From NCBI GenBank assembly GCA_037179385.1, contig CM074188.1, forward strand, positions 23,825,318 to 23,889,317: a stretch of 64,000 bases of DNA. The letters run 5' to 3'. The notes under the pieces were generated by a model. The model worked only from the letters and a program-made list of their open reading frames with translations, did no database searches and had not been told where the DNA came from. The position numbers and the translations under genes are program-made. Source of the stretch: Holothuria scabra (lineage: Eukaryota > Echinodermata > Holothuroidea > Aspidochirotida > Holothuriidae). Below, in pieces: positions 40,004 to 53,796 of the stretch (the stretch's first letter is position 1; every line of letters starts with the position of its first letter).

Positions 40004-41649
40004 CAATGTGACTGACAAAGACATCACTTTTTCTAAAGTCCTCCCTACCCTGTGGCAAAGGGCAGTTCGGCAAAACCAAAACTTTTACTGCTTCCCGAAG
40101 AAGCTATTACATCTTAGTTTTACAATGATGTCAAATACCCATTACAGAACTGGTCAGAAAAAACCCAGCACTTCTGGGCCTACAGATTTCAATTATAAAC
40201 AAATCCATTACTGAAATGTTCAATTTATTAAATTGACAATAAATCTTTTCTCAGTTGTAAAAATTTCCATCCCCATTTGAGATTTGTCAAGTATAAAACT
40301 AGCTTTTGCAGGAAACTTTAAATTCAACAGAATTCACAGAATAGTGCTTCCAGCTATCGTATCTGTATAAATGCACAAATGATGCACCTAAGTCGCAGAA
40401 AAAGTTCAGCACTTTACGCATGAAATGAATACACTTCATGCAATAAATATTCCAAACCCTAAGGAACTGTACTTAAATATCTAAATCTAAAATGTGTCTA
40501 CTTACATCAGGAGGGACAGGGGTCATAAACATGCACATCATAGAAAGGTATTATTGGAAGGTACTGACATGTTTATAGACAAATCTGATCTCCTTTGTTT
40601 TGAATTTCATTAACACAAATGGTTGAGGAATCAAAAAGGCCTGAGTGTATCAGTCTGTTGTGTGATTTGTAATGTGATACTATCAGAGCACTACCATTCC
40701 ACTATAGAAATACAACCTTTAGGTACTTTCATGGTTCCACAATATACATGAGGTAATACATCTAGATTAGTATTGTATAGAGTGCTCACTGCTACCCACC
40801 ACACAAAAGAGCTCAAATTTTCACGAAAGATTCTAAGTTTCCTAACAAGAAATTGAACAATTCAAGACAAAAGAACCTAACTCCAGTATCAATTGCTATT
40901 CAAAACTTACTTTGTGGCATAGCTAATTATAATTATGAAACTGAAACCAATAAAATTTGGGATATAAAATTTATGGAAAATATCCATCAACAAGAGCCCA
41001 ATGGGCACTGTGGTTCCTTGCTGGATATTATGAGAGCTGTACAGCCAGTCTCTGAAACAGAGCTAAGCAAAAGCTCATACTTAATGTTTGTAACATCTTC
41101 ACAAGGGGTATTTCAGTACTAATATTACTTGAAATCAATGATGAAATTTTTGTGGCCTTGCTTACATTCAACTTGTATAATGCTTAGTGATCCTTCAAAA
41201 ACATTTCCTCATTTCCATATGTATTTATGCTTGTAATCAAACTTGATATTATCACCAATAAACAATGTGGTCAGAAAGAGAAAAACACCCCTTTCCCTCA
41301 TTTTTAAGTTATATTTTTACCTGCTCTCAAATAAAACTTGCTGTTACTTTAAAACAATCTACCATTTGCCTTGTTTGCTATCTCTACACAGAAAACAGGG
41401 TTCATTCAGCAGAAAGCAAGTGATTAATGGGGTGTGATAATAGAATGAGAATTAGGTTACCCCACAGGGCACAGCAGTATTAAAGAGAAACACTGTATAA
41501 TCCATGCATTGCTTCCACTGGCAGAGAGACCAGTTTAATGCATAGTGGCCTGTGCTCATTGAAATCTACAGATTTCAGTTATTGCCCTCTTAGAACTTTG
41601 AATGATCCAAAATCTTTGTACAACCTGAAGGAATCGTTACTGAACGAAC

Positions 41650-42165
41650 GTAAAGGCCAAATTTCTAAGGTGTTTGGGTGTGTAAGCATGCAAAACCAGG
41701 TGAGATAAAAAAAATCTATTGAACCTATCTTTATCTAGCTTACAAGATTTTCTAAATAACATTTCCAGTGGTTGACCTCTAGTGACCTTGATGACCTTTG
41801 ACCTTAACCAAACACAGATTGATTCGAAATTCATTCTTCCTACCTTAAAATATTGTGTTAAAATGTTTTTCAATGTTTGACCCCTGGTGACCCCAGATGA
41901 CTCCTTGACCTTCACCAAACATATCAGATTTCATCCTTACACGGTAGCACATCCACACACCAAGGATGACATCTATCCAAGTTTCCTACCTTGAAATATA
42001 GCACTGAGAAGGTTTTTAGTTTTTGACCTGTAGTGACCCCAAATGACCTTTGACCTCTACCAAAAACAACAACAGGGCACACCATCTCCCTATGAAAAAT
42101 CTATGTACCAAATCCAAGTTCCATCCAACCTTCCCTTGTTGAGTTAGAGCATACCGAAGCAAGTG

Positions 42166-42204
<39 letters not shown>

Positions 42205-42254
42205 CACACACCAACCTGACTACATAGGTTCCTTTGCTACCACAAGGAACCAAA
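41650..42254 (+). mobile_element. Divergent sibling of the 145-bp monomer family
   Basis: Three degenerate monomers with TGACC-C-GATGACCTTTGACC and GACC-CCAAATGACCTTTGAC are followed by a CA tract (42163-42212) and a hairpin GGTTCCTTTG / CACAAGGAACC, then A-run. The monomer text and hairpin differ clearly from the 13-kb and 55-kb copies. Confidence 0.75.
42163..42212. repeat. CA dinucleotide microsatellite
   Basis: About 25 CA units with one CG interruption. Confidence 0.95.
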
Positions 42255-43252
42255 AATGAAGAAATTCCCACAAGATTCAAAAGTATGCATGTGCAAAGAT
42301 AACCATCTTCTAAGACTGACAAAAAAGTAACATAATTGAAAAAAAAATTAGACATGCACAATATCAATCAGTCAATAAATCCTTAGTTAAATCATGGAAG
42401 TACTACCATAGTACTTCCATGGTTAACTCTCAACACTCAATGAACAAGCATTTTAATGACAGATTATCAGATTATCAAATATTTAATTCATGAGAATGCT
42501 GACAGATTACAACTCTTATACTCTTTTGGCATGTTACTTGAATTGTTTCCAAAGGATATGAGTAAAGTTTTTTTTATCTCCTTTTAAAAATACAGTAAAT
42601 AGCCTTAAACATCCACCAAAAGACTGACTTCAAACATGACAGGAATAGCTTGAAATTCTGCAATCTGTAAACTACTGCATTCCCCTACAGTGTGTTGATG
42701 ATAACAGCTTCCAGATAAAAATGATGTGGCTGCATCACACCTGCCTTGGGTTTAAATTATTAAATGGTGCGGTACTTTCATAATTTATTTGTACACTGAG
42801 AAATTTCTTTTTAAATTGAACTATTTGATTACTTAAACAGAAAACAGATTCATAGCATATCAAATACATGAAAGTATGGATAATTTCCTTCCATGAAGAT
42901 AATAAATTTTTGTAGCCCACTAAATGAAAACGCAGACTTTTGTTCACCTTGCTATGCAGAATGGTGCATCATTTACAGGTGATGAAATCATGGGATTTCC
43001 TGACATTTGAAATACATTTTGGAACAATTTGTTTAATGAGCTGCAGAATGTTTACAATAAAAGCATATCTGTTATACAACTGGTCCCTTAAGGCAATTTC
43101 TATAGAAGGTGCCAATGTTTATATTGGAACTACACAGGAAATCACTTCCTGCAAACAAAGTTACAAGGGACAAAATAGTGTGAGAGAATTGACTAACTTA
43201 CTAATTGATGTTTGTTTGATGTTTCCATCTTGATTAAAACATACCGTATACA

Positions 43253-43373
43253 GTAGTTAGTTGGAGGTTGTTCTAAGGCTCTGTTTTGAACCAATGTGTA
43301 TTTATAAGTCAGTCACAGCCAATTTTCCAGTTGGAGACTCACAGACTTGTTTTCCCTATTTCCATACTGGGGT
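43253..43373 (-). mobile_element. SINE fragment, degraded
   Basis: GTAGTTAGTTGGAGG tail, AACCAAT, CCAATTTTCCAGTTGGAGACTC and GACTTGTTTTCCCTA match the 3' half of the SINE family. Confidence 0.65.
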
Positions 43374-43646
43374 TAACTAATATAGACAAAAACTAAAAAA
43401 TAAAATGTAAAGCTAAGGAAAAAATCAAATCCCTTTTGAGATTCTTGAGTTACAAAATTGCAGTGTGTACCTCAGTATTTACGAAATATCAACTCCATGC
43501 CACCAAGGTACAAATTTACCTAAAACTTACCTTGTTTTTGGAACCTATTAGCCTTACTTGCCTAATTTTGCAATGTTTATGAGCCATTCCTCATTTACGT
43601 AGAGGACACCTTTAGCCTTCAAAACCTTTCAGATTGTCCCCTTTTT

Positions 43647-43795
43647 AGGAGAAGTTGAAGCAACTTTTTCCCCTGAACCCACCAAAAACTTTGTCTAAGG
43701 GCAGCATTGATTTGGACTTGGGGTTTGGCAATAATAAATCATCTCCCCCCCTCCCGCTTGCTTTGAGTCTCTAGCGGAATTCCAGGAAAAGTATG
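43647..43795. repeat. Dispersed repeat, copy 2 of 3
   Basis: TTTTTCCCCTGAACCCACC, AACTTTGTCTAAGGGCAGCAT, TTGGACTTGGGGTTTGG and a C-rich block with TTGAGTC-CTAG-GGAATTCC; the same order as the other two copies. Confidence 0.7.
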
Positions 43796-44551
43796 TTTTC
43801 AAGCTTATGACCATCCAATATGATACAGTTGCTTAAAGATACTATTTAACTTTAGTAGTACTTACATACCATTATTTTCACACATTTTCAAGTAAAATAG
43901 CTCCTAAACAAACATTTGGATGTGTAAAGTGGTTTCAATCCTGTTATAATTAGGTAGTTTAGCACATACGGAAAACTTGGCTGAGAATATCACAGGAATG
44001 AATGATCTTTGTTCAACTGGTACAGTAACACCCTTTAATCACTGTAATACTTATTTGTGCATGGGTGTAATAATCAAGTACTAAGACCTCATGATTGCCT
44101 TGTCTCTATTCTCTAAATGGACAAAAATCCCACGCCACAATACTCTGCCCACAGTCATTTATATTATGTATCGAAACTGTGATTTATACTTCTCAATAAG
44201 CTTTAACCACAAAGTACAACCGATGGAAATGAGAATACACCTACATTTAAAAAAAGGCATTCATCCACATCAATAAAAACAAACTAAACCAGTTAATAAA
44301 TGGCTGACTAGGTGTGAATTTCATTTACATGTACTGGAGTCTGGGTCCTAACCACTGCACAGACAGGACATGTCTAGGTGTAGTGGAAAATGTACCACAC
44401 CGAATAAACAAGATGTAACTTTCAATGGTTGTATATCGAATGTTGCAAAAGGTCGTAAAAGGTTGCACAGATTACAAGTATCAAATTTAAGCAAAATCAT
44501 GCAAAGAGCATAAAATTTTAAAAAATACAGTAAGCTAAAAGTTTCTATAAG

Positions 44552-44915
44552 TAAAAATGTTAAGTGTAATTTTATTATTTGTGTGTCATGTGTGAGACTA
44601 CAAGTGAAGGTGTTTACAGTTGGGAGTATTACCACACAGGGGAAAACCAACTTTGTCATTTTAGAGGCTGTAGTGTTGTTGCATCACCCTAAAAATGGTA
44701 GGGATACTCTTACCAAAGTTAATGTCAGTAAAAATGTGAAGTTTAATTTTATTATTTGTGTGTCATGTGTGCAGACCTACATGAGACTACAAGTAAAGGT
44801 GTTTACAGTTGGGAGTATTACCACACAGGGAAAACACAACTTAGTTATTTTTAAGGCTGCAGTGTTGTTGCAACACCCTACACATGGTAGGGGGTACTCT
44901 TACCATATCTATGTG
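44552..44915. repeat. Two-copy tandem duplication, 177-bp period
   Basis: TAAAAATGTTAAGTGTAATTT at 44552 and TAAAAATGTGAAGTTTAATTT at 44729 begin two copies sharing TTATTTGTGTGTCATGTGTG, GGTGTTTACAGTTGGGAGTA, TTACCACACAGG and ACTCTTACC. A plus-strand frame stays open across both (44583-44918), repeating RLQVKVFTVGSITTQGK, though nothing else supports it as coding. Confidence 0.88.
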
Positions 44916-45555
44916 TAACACTGAACTTTGATTGCATGACACTACAACTTGAGAAATGTTCACTAGGATTGGATCTTGGGAATGGGACAATGGTGATGTT
45001 TTATGTATAATTACATACTTTTGCAGCTTTATATGATTGAACACTTGTAACTCTTAATCAATATGTGTAAGTGCTGGAATAATATCTTTTGCTGGGAATG
45101 CACATACATGCAAATTGAATGCCACTGTACATTTGACCTTGTGTGACCTTACCTGATGTGCCAAATATGTCGATTCAAGTAATAAGTTTCACAATGCCAC
45201 CTTTGCTAAAGTGTACATGTTCTAGTATTTTGGTGTATTGAATATTCATACTTTAGGGCACTCTTATTGGCTGATGAATTCAGGGGTGGAATGATATGGA
45301 ATAAAGGTTGCAACCCATCATTATCAAGTTTTATATTTTGTAGCATTTTTCCTCTGAAAATGGAAAAATATTTGACAGAATTGATTTATATTATTTTTCC
45401 TTATAGGTCAAATTTCCAATGGACTGTTTACATGTTCTGCGAAAAATTTGGGCCGCCAGAATAATTTAATGTGTTTCCCTTTTGTCAAACATGTAGAATC
45501 ACTTGCCTTGAACTCTTTTGTTGCAAATTCACAGCCCTAACTGTCCCCTTAAATG

Positions 45556-45700
45556 CATCCATGGCAATTGAAGTACTACCTATCTTACTTGAAGGTGTTA
45601 TATTAATTTGAGGTGGTGTATTACCTGTGGGTGATATTATTTGAAGGCAGCACAATATTTGGAGGTGGTATTACTTGGGGGTAGTATTTTACTTGAACCT
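45556..45700. repeat. Degenerate TTACTTGAAGGTGGTATT-type short repeat
   Basis: About five imperfect units of roughly 25 bases built from TATTA-TTG and AGGTGGT blocks. Only the pattern supports it. Confidence 0.45.
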
Positions 45701-48700
45701 TTCGGCACATACTGTGCCCAAAAAGGGCAAAACCCTATTGTACATGATTTTGGACAGGGAAATATTTTTCTTAGATGTAGTATTACTAACAAATCTATCC
45801 TAAAAGACATCAAAATACCTGGACAGATGGGCTCAGCCTAGTACATGATTTAAATTTAGCCCAGAGTGATTCTGAAATTAGTGAGAGGCATTTACCATCG
45901 TGACCCTTTTTGCATTCCATGTATAAACAACTTCTCAACACATTATGGCATCAGTTCCCTGCCAGGAATTATTCTAGAAAACACACAACAACCATTCTTT
46001 TCCTGTAGAAGGTTTAACTTCAAAAGTGCACTACCACTGTAGTATGTAAAATCATCTACCAGGAAAATGCTCTTTGCCACAGTGTCTGGTCATGATAATG
46101 AAATAGAGCTCTTAATCCATGCCCATAGAGTGGTTAATCAAACCTCAGCTGAGAAAAAAGGCCTTGGTTTTGAGGAGGCTGGCAATATATGTAGTGTGAT
46201 GTCACTTCATCTATACTTTGCTAAAACCAAAAAGATTTTAGGAAAAAAGGGGGTTTGGTCCAACTTTGGGAGTGGGAGCTACCAAGTTCATCTCCGTTCT
46301 TTACTATGAGTGGCAAACTTGCACACAAATAATCAAATGTTGCAATTCTGTCTACAAAGCACACATCATTAGTATTAGATGCTTTCATATGAACACCTTA
46401 TCCCCTACATTGTCAAAATTCTCCAAAGTGCTTAGTCATAGAGTTGTGGTGTGTTGTGTCTGTTTTGAGTATAAAATGTTAGTTAGACTCTTTTAAATTT
46501 CAACTTTTCTCTAGTCCTACTGCCCTAGTATTTCGAGTAAACAAACACCCTGCTTTGCTTTTTATAGAAGCTCATTTCCAAATTCTCACTATGAATTGAA
46601 ATTGGCCTTTACAGAAGGAATGATATAGTACACACAAAATATCACAGTGCACCGGATTTTTTCTGGACCACATATGTTACATAAAAACCACTGCACAAAA
46701 TAGTCGTAAGTCAGGAGTCAGCCATTTTGAAGAAACCCACACAAAACTTTTCAAGTTCCAAGTACGACACAGAACTCCAGTACTGGAAAGATGACATTTA
46801 GCCTAAATACTGACGACAACAACATCCACTGTGCATTATAATAAAGTGGGGTCCACACTGTTTGTAAGGGAAAAGATGTTTTTAACCTTCCAAAAATGGA
46901 AAGCAAATTTAAAAATAGATTACAAAACAGAGGTTAGCATAAAAAAAAAGAGCAAATTTTTGCCTCAAGTTAAAATTATTCCAGAACAAACATCCCCACA
47001 ACTCTTAACTTGTCCAAATGAAAAAGTTTCTAGTCCTGACCCAAAAATCTCTTGCAGCATTCTGTTTGACATTCCCTTGCTTTTTGACAAGAAAAAAAAA
47101 AGTTGTCACCTGGAATGACAAGCACATTAGCTGGTTATTGAACATGTAGTTGGTAAAGCATGCATAATTTGTGCTTCGCATACAGTAGGTCTTGCACGTT
47201 TCGCTTCAGCTCTATGCTACCTTAACCTGTCATACTCCGCAAAATTATTCCAAACCATCTACAGTAAGTGCTCGAATGAATTGTAATTAACTTGCCTCTT
47301 CTCCAAGACTGGCTGGCTACCAATGATATACAGCTGCAGTTAAATGTATGGAAGAGGACAGTTCAAGTCTTCTACATGTATAGATCACTTGTAACAGAGG
47401 TTAACTTATTGCAAACGAAGTAAAACATGTGCATCACAGTTATTGGTATAAAACTGGCCTCTTCTTGCATTGCTGCAGATACAAGAAATAAATCGTGATG
47501 GGTCTTATTTCAAAAACACCCTCAGATGAGATGCTGTGAACCAGCACGCAGTGTAAGGTACATGTATGCAGTATTGTCAGGGTCGATAAAAGAACCATAA
47601 ATTAAAGGTATGAAGTAATTCATTTAAGAATTCTCCACTGAAACTAAAGAGAGATGGGACAGTGAATTTAAGTGCTCTGGATCTGAAGGCAGTACACTAA
47701 ACTTGTGGTGGTAACAAGGGGTGTGGGGGGGGGGGGTCGGGCTTAATAATATGGGAAGGGCTAGGAGAATTGGAAATGGTTGGGATGAGACTTGCATTCA
47801 GCTTGAAGGGAAGGTGTAGTTTGTAATCAATCCTGTTTGCAAAATATACATTTATAGACCCATTGTCTATCACATGAGAAAGTAGGATAGAAGAAGCTTA
47901 AAGGGCAAATCCTCTCATCCCAAACACTACACTTCTTGTAGGGGGGTACCAAAACTCTCCATTGGCCCAGCTTTTTAACTGACTCTAAATTCAAACAATG
48001 CCGATTACCAAAGCTTACATAGCAAAGCATGAACTGTACTGAGAGTGTTTTAATTACACACAAAGAACTTTTGTATACTCACCCTGAAGCAATAAACTGA
48101 GATTGTGACTGGATAGGATAATTTCAGACAATTGTAGGAGGGGCTTAAGTAAGAAGGTTAGGAGAATAGGTACTGTTTTGGGTGAGAGAACTGAGCCTTT
48201 AAGAAGTGGATGTATCATCAGGTATGGGTGAATGAGGTTGGGGTACTCAGGAATGACAGTTCATATGAGTTCCAAAATCAAATACAAAACATCATAACAA
48301 AATAGCTTTAGGAGTGAGTGTCACATTGTGAATGCAGACAGACAAAGGAGAAATTTGTACACAAGTACCTTCTGCCTTCTTGAAAATTACTAAATCATTA
48401 TGTGTACAAGACCAGAAGAAGATTGCACATTTGATTTATTCAAAAAGTATAAAGCTTCTGAAGGAATAAATTAAGTCAAACATTAGGATTTTGGTTCATT
48501 TTGAAAAGGGTGTTCTATAAAAGGAACTAGATTTAAATATAGTCTTGATTATAATAGTTTAATTGCTGAATTGCTGAGTCATATGCTATAAAAAAAAGCA
48601 GTCCTCACAGACATCATAAATGTGAATATTTCAATATTAGTAGACAAATTTAGTTGCTGGGAGAGAAAACCATTCCATTTCCTAATATAAATGATCAAGT

Positions 48701-49606
48701 TGGATTAAATCTGTCGGGGCTCTACAGTCTTCACGCCAAGCCAATATCGCAGAAAGATTCACTTCATATTTTGGCTGTAATTACATTTAACTGTGGCGGA
48801 TTTACTCTTGGGTCTGTTGGTAACCTTTAATATTTGTACTCTGCTCTCACATCCTGAGCAGTGAGCACTTTTTATGATCATCAAATTTTACTGAAATGCT
48901 CTTGGCATACATATAAGGGGTTACCATACAAAACATTACTTTCATCATCGCACAGTACACATGATAAACAGTACAATATCCTTTGACCATGGTAATCAAA
49001 ACCGAAATACAGCATGGTGATGAAGTTGAGTTTATTAGGAGTTACTGTAGAATTAAAGCCAACCCACAAGGGAATCAAGGCATTTTTTTATTTACACAAG
49101 AAAGCATCAAATCCGCAGGCATGTTCATCTGTGATTTGTTTTGCCTACTGTGTACTCTTGGAAGAGCTTGTTGAGCAATGTCATCAGCTTGGAGAAAGAA
49201 ACTACCTAATGTACAGGTTTTAATCAGACATCAGATCTTGTCAAGCAATGTCTTTCATCCTTCTTTTCTTCTTCCCCTAAAAATCATTCATGGGTTGAAA
49301 TATTATATATAATTAATAATTACTTATCTCCACAATCATGCACACCTAAGGCACACTGACCTTAGCTTTAGGTCATATCAGTTCGTGCAGTACCTCAATG
49401 AAAGACTCACAAACAAAGTTCATACCAGTTGCACAGTACCGTACTACTTGGTGAACACCAAAAAAATTTTCAGTAATGTAGCAGGAAAATACAATCTCTG
49501 TACAATCAAAACCAATCAAGGTGAAGAAAACAGGGTAAGGGGTAAATAATCATTTGCTGTGATAAAAACAAATTTTCTGATGCCTTCAATGTTGCTTTAA
49601 TTTGAG

Positions 49607-49660
49607 GGTTAGGTTAGGTTAGATAGGGTTCTATGTCTCAACCCAACTGTCCATATCCCG
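49607..49660 (-). mobile_element. SINE tail fragment
   Basis: GGGTTAGGTTAGGTTAGATAG followed by a short body-like CTATGTCTCAACCCAAC; only the 3' end is left. Confidence 0.5.
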
Positions 49661-49850
49661 TATAGGAGCCAAATCTGCCTTGAGAAGTAACAAGGATATT
49701 TTAGAATCTTTACCGCTCCTAACATATTTAGTTTTATTTGAAGAACGATTTACTGAAGTTCCTTCTTGCAATCGTTCAAACCGTACAATCTATTTGATAA
49801 ACTTTTCATCCTTTTTCCATCCATATTCACTTATTTTCTGACTGCCTTTA

Positions 49851-50098
49851 GGTTAGCTAGTTGGAGTCTAATGTCCCACTTTCCAAACATTTGGTTCAAG
49901 TTGAGCCGGCCACAGCCTTTTTTTCCAGTCGAGGCTCACTGGCTTGTATTCCCTATTCTATTGCTCATGCTGAGTACCAACAAGCACAATGGCAGTGACT
50001 TCCATTTTAAAGTCTTCAGTATCACCTGGCGAGGACTTGAACTCAAAACCTTCCGACTGCAAGTCTTGATGCTCTTACCACTTGACTATGCAGTCCCC
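49851..50098 (-). mobile_element. tRNA-derived SINE, near full length
   Basis: GGTTAGCTAGTTGGAG tail, TTGGTTCAAGTTGAGCCGGC, GGCTCACTGGCTTGTATTCC, CAAGCACAATGGCAGTG, and a complete tRNA-like head ending GACTATGCAGTCC. Confidence 0.87.
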
Positions 50099-53000
50099 AT
50101 GCAGAGACTTCCTTCAGGTGGAAAATTCAATCAACATTTGCATTAAAATTAACACCCTTAGTACCGTGTAGGCATACTTGAGCACGGCTGCTGCTGGCCC
50201 ACCCAAATTACATAAATATATAAAAAGCTGAATGTTTTATCTAACACCCTAAATAAGGCCTTTTTAAGTTTCACAAGTTTGAGATTGAACACTTCACTGT
50301 GACAAACTTCTACAAATTAACAAAATAGGATTAACTGCCATACAAAAGGATAAAAAGCTGTGTACCAGGATCATGGTTATCCAAATTAAAAATGAATTGC
50401 TCCTTTGCAGCTTGTTGCTGTATTTACTGTATCTTTTATGTGAGATTACTACTGTAGTTGCCAACTTGTAGGCCATATCAGCAGGTTTGGTCTAGTTGGG
50501 TCCATACTTTCTGATCAAGCTAATGATTTAAATCCTCATTGCAATGCTTGCAAGTAAACCTGTCTTCATACATGTTCAACAAATCTTTATAGCAAGGGTA
50601 AAAAAAATAGGGTGCCCAGGTGCAGGCATCTTGTCTAATGGCTTGGGCAACAAAAGTTCACAGCAGAACATGCCCAACTTGGCACTCTAACTCGAAGTCT
50701 AACTGCAGATGGATCATCACCACTTTGAAAGTCACCCGTAACTAACTAGTACTGCAAAAACTATGTTCTAACTAAGACATACTGTACAGATCTTGCCTTC
50801 TCATAAAACTCATTAAGTTTAGCTTCAGAGACTTTCACTGCAGAGAGTAACACAAGTATTAAACCATAATGTTCAAGCACATCTTACTTTGACTTTTATT
50901 TCCTTTATCCAGGCAACACTAGGACTACATCAGCCAAACAAAATTTACTAACTGCAGAAGATAGGTGCCTGGCAGTTCAAGGCATCAAAAATGTTTTAAA
51001 GCCCTTCTTAGTAACATCAGCTAGGTCAAGGCAGTGTATGTCAACAACCACAAAGGATGCAAGGTGGATATTTACTGTTTCATAATGATCTAAGGTTTTA
51101 CCAACTGCCTCAGATTTAAGCAAATATGAATTCCCTGTATACCAATCAAGTTTGAGAGAAAGTTCAAATTTCAATATAATTCTCCTAAATCTGCCAGTCA
51201 GGTAATCATGAGTTCCAGAAAAGGACACAAGAAGCATGTGAGCTACAGTACAGAAGCTTTCCTACTCAACAATCAATGTAACAAAATTGCATGCACACAT
51301 ACCTTTCTTGAAACCCAATGACAGTAGTTAGTATGAAATTCTAGTTGTTAAAAACATTGGCTGATACATATCTCAAGAACTCTATGACACATCTGGAATA
51401 CTGACACAAAGTGCACATAACTAAATCTGATTCAAAAAAACCTCTAGCTCATAATATGATCCAGTTCAAAACCAGCATCTACATGTATACGGTTCAGTCA
51501 GTAACTTTATCAATATATAACTGATGGAATGGTTTGTATAGTACACAAATTGTCAAAGTTCAAATCAAAGTCAGTGATCTGCATTATCTTGAACACATAA
51601 AAAGTAAGAACAAATCTGATAAAGTCTTCATGCAAGCTTGTCTCATATTTGGCGCGAATTTGCATTATGATGTGAAGTCTATGAAGCATAAACTTAATCT
51701 GTGTGAATTCATAAAGACTAAATAAAAGCACAAAGACATCTCTTTGCACACAATGAGGTCCTGTGTGAAATGTGAACAAAAGCTATCCCCCAAGGTCATG
51801 CGGTATTATGGTATTTGCTGGTTGGGTACCTTCATACTCAATTTGGAGAGCTTTGTCATTATGGGATAATGAAGTCATGTTTACCTGGCGAAGAAAGTTA
51901 GAGTTACAGCAATAAACCTAAAAATATTATTCTTTCTTGGCTCTTGTAAAGTGTCAACATGGATAACTGTTTAAAGTTGAACAGCAAGATACATTTTCTG
52001 TTTTTAAATGGCAAATGCTGCACTGTGTTCCATTTTCTGATTGTAACAATTCTATTGGGCATGACAAAAATTGGTAAAAAAGTTTTGTATGGCTACAATT
52101 GGAACATTCATTTACTAATTTCAGTTGTGCCCTACAGTCCATTTTTGAGTGAAATCCACTCCCCCTTTTAAGTGTCAACTCCATCTGTTTTAGTTACACT
52201 TAAGTGTTCCCTACACCTCTTTGTTTGGCCTCAATCACTGTTCAGATGCAAAAGCACGGCCAAATTCTACCAGAGAGTTGATTCTACCTTCAGAGCCTAT
52301 AAAACAACAGCTGGAGTGAATTTCTGTCTTTTGAAAAAGGAACACATGGAGAAGTTGCCCTGTTTTCTTGGGAATCATTTCCCAGTCTTGCATGGTTCAC
52401 CAACAAACAAGATTTCACCTAAAGGCATACTTTTCCAGACTACAGAACCCTCAACCCATTATTTAGCCTCAATTTCTACTGAAACAATTTAATTTACAGT
52501 AAGTACAGCTCCACAGAATTAAAGGCAAGCAAGTCATATCACATTTGTTTTTCAAATGATTAAATCTTGAATACAGGATACCATTCTAAATGTGCTACCT
52601 ACACTCAGACTGTGTCTATTACAGAGTCACAATAGTCTCTTGTAGTCAAAACATGACCTCAGCTGGCCATGGCACTCAATCATCCTGCCCAGAGTTTTGC
52701 CTCAAATTGCCCAAGTTATGAATTCCCAGGTGACTTGACCTCCTGACCTTGGTTAAGAGATATTCAGACACCTGGGAAGTTGGAAGAATACAAACCACTG
52801 TACAGTCCTGATGGCCTGAAATACTGTGGAATGTTGTGTACCATTTATCACACTGTAACTATCCCATGGTACAGCATGAAAAAGTTCTCACAGTACAATA
52901 TATAGCTGGTCTCCTGTGTCCCCTAAAGAACTGTGCAACCTAAATATTTCATGACTTTGCTTCCGTGCAGTACCTTGGAACTACATGATGATTTCAGTTA

Positions 53001-53796
53001 GAAGTGGTCCTTATTTTATGTAGGTCACCCAGTTCTTTAGCCCTGACAGATAAGGTGCACGTTTCATTCTGCACTGCAGTACTCACTGTGCAATACTATG
53101 TAGAGCTACACAGTGGACATAAACAATTTTTAACCCAAAAGGACAATGGAAAGGAGTTAAACTTGGACAACTTACTGTAGTATCAAATGATAAAACACAT
53201 TTGGTCAGAGTGCTCTTAGTGTTGCCTATTCCTAAAGAATTGCAGTATGTCATCATATGCACATGCACAGCATGTTCCTTCGCTTCCTTGTACAGTTTTG
53301 TTTTCTTGCAAATGGACTTACAACCATACAGTTCCCCACACACTTGAAAGTTACTAAATCAGGCTAATACAACATTTCATTTTCTTAACCAGAAAGCCAA
53401 AAGGCTTAGTGATTCCTTGCTGCTGAAATGTAAGGCCTTTTTTTACATTGACATTGCTTTGCAATGTTTTTCAATTAACAGGGCTCCATAATGTGCCCAC
53501 AAAGTACACATGCAAGGCATCCAATCTTCCTACATTGAGATCCCCCTTGCCCGCTGTGAACCCAAATGACATTTGACCTCCACCAAAAACTTCTGGGACC
53601 ATGTATTCACTATGTGCCATCTACATGACAAGTTACAGGACCCCACAAGTGACCTTTCTTAAAAGACTGTGCAGGGAAGCTTGTCAGGCTTTTAACATGC
53701 TGACTCCAAATGAACTTTGACCTTTGGGAAAATCAATAGGGATCATCTACTAAATATGACCAATCCACACACTAAATATGAGCACAGACATATGTA

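Noticed and set aside
42101..42367. Minus-strand open frame with a Cys-Val repeat
   Set aside because: It reads through the reverse strand of the CA tract.
49766..50146. 126-codon plus-strand open frame
   Set aside because: Most of it is SINE sequence; no domain is recognisable.
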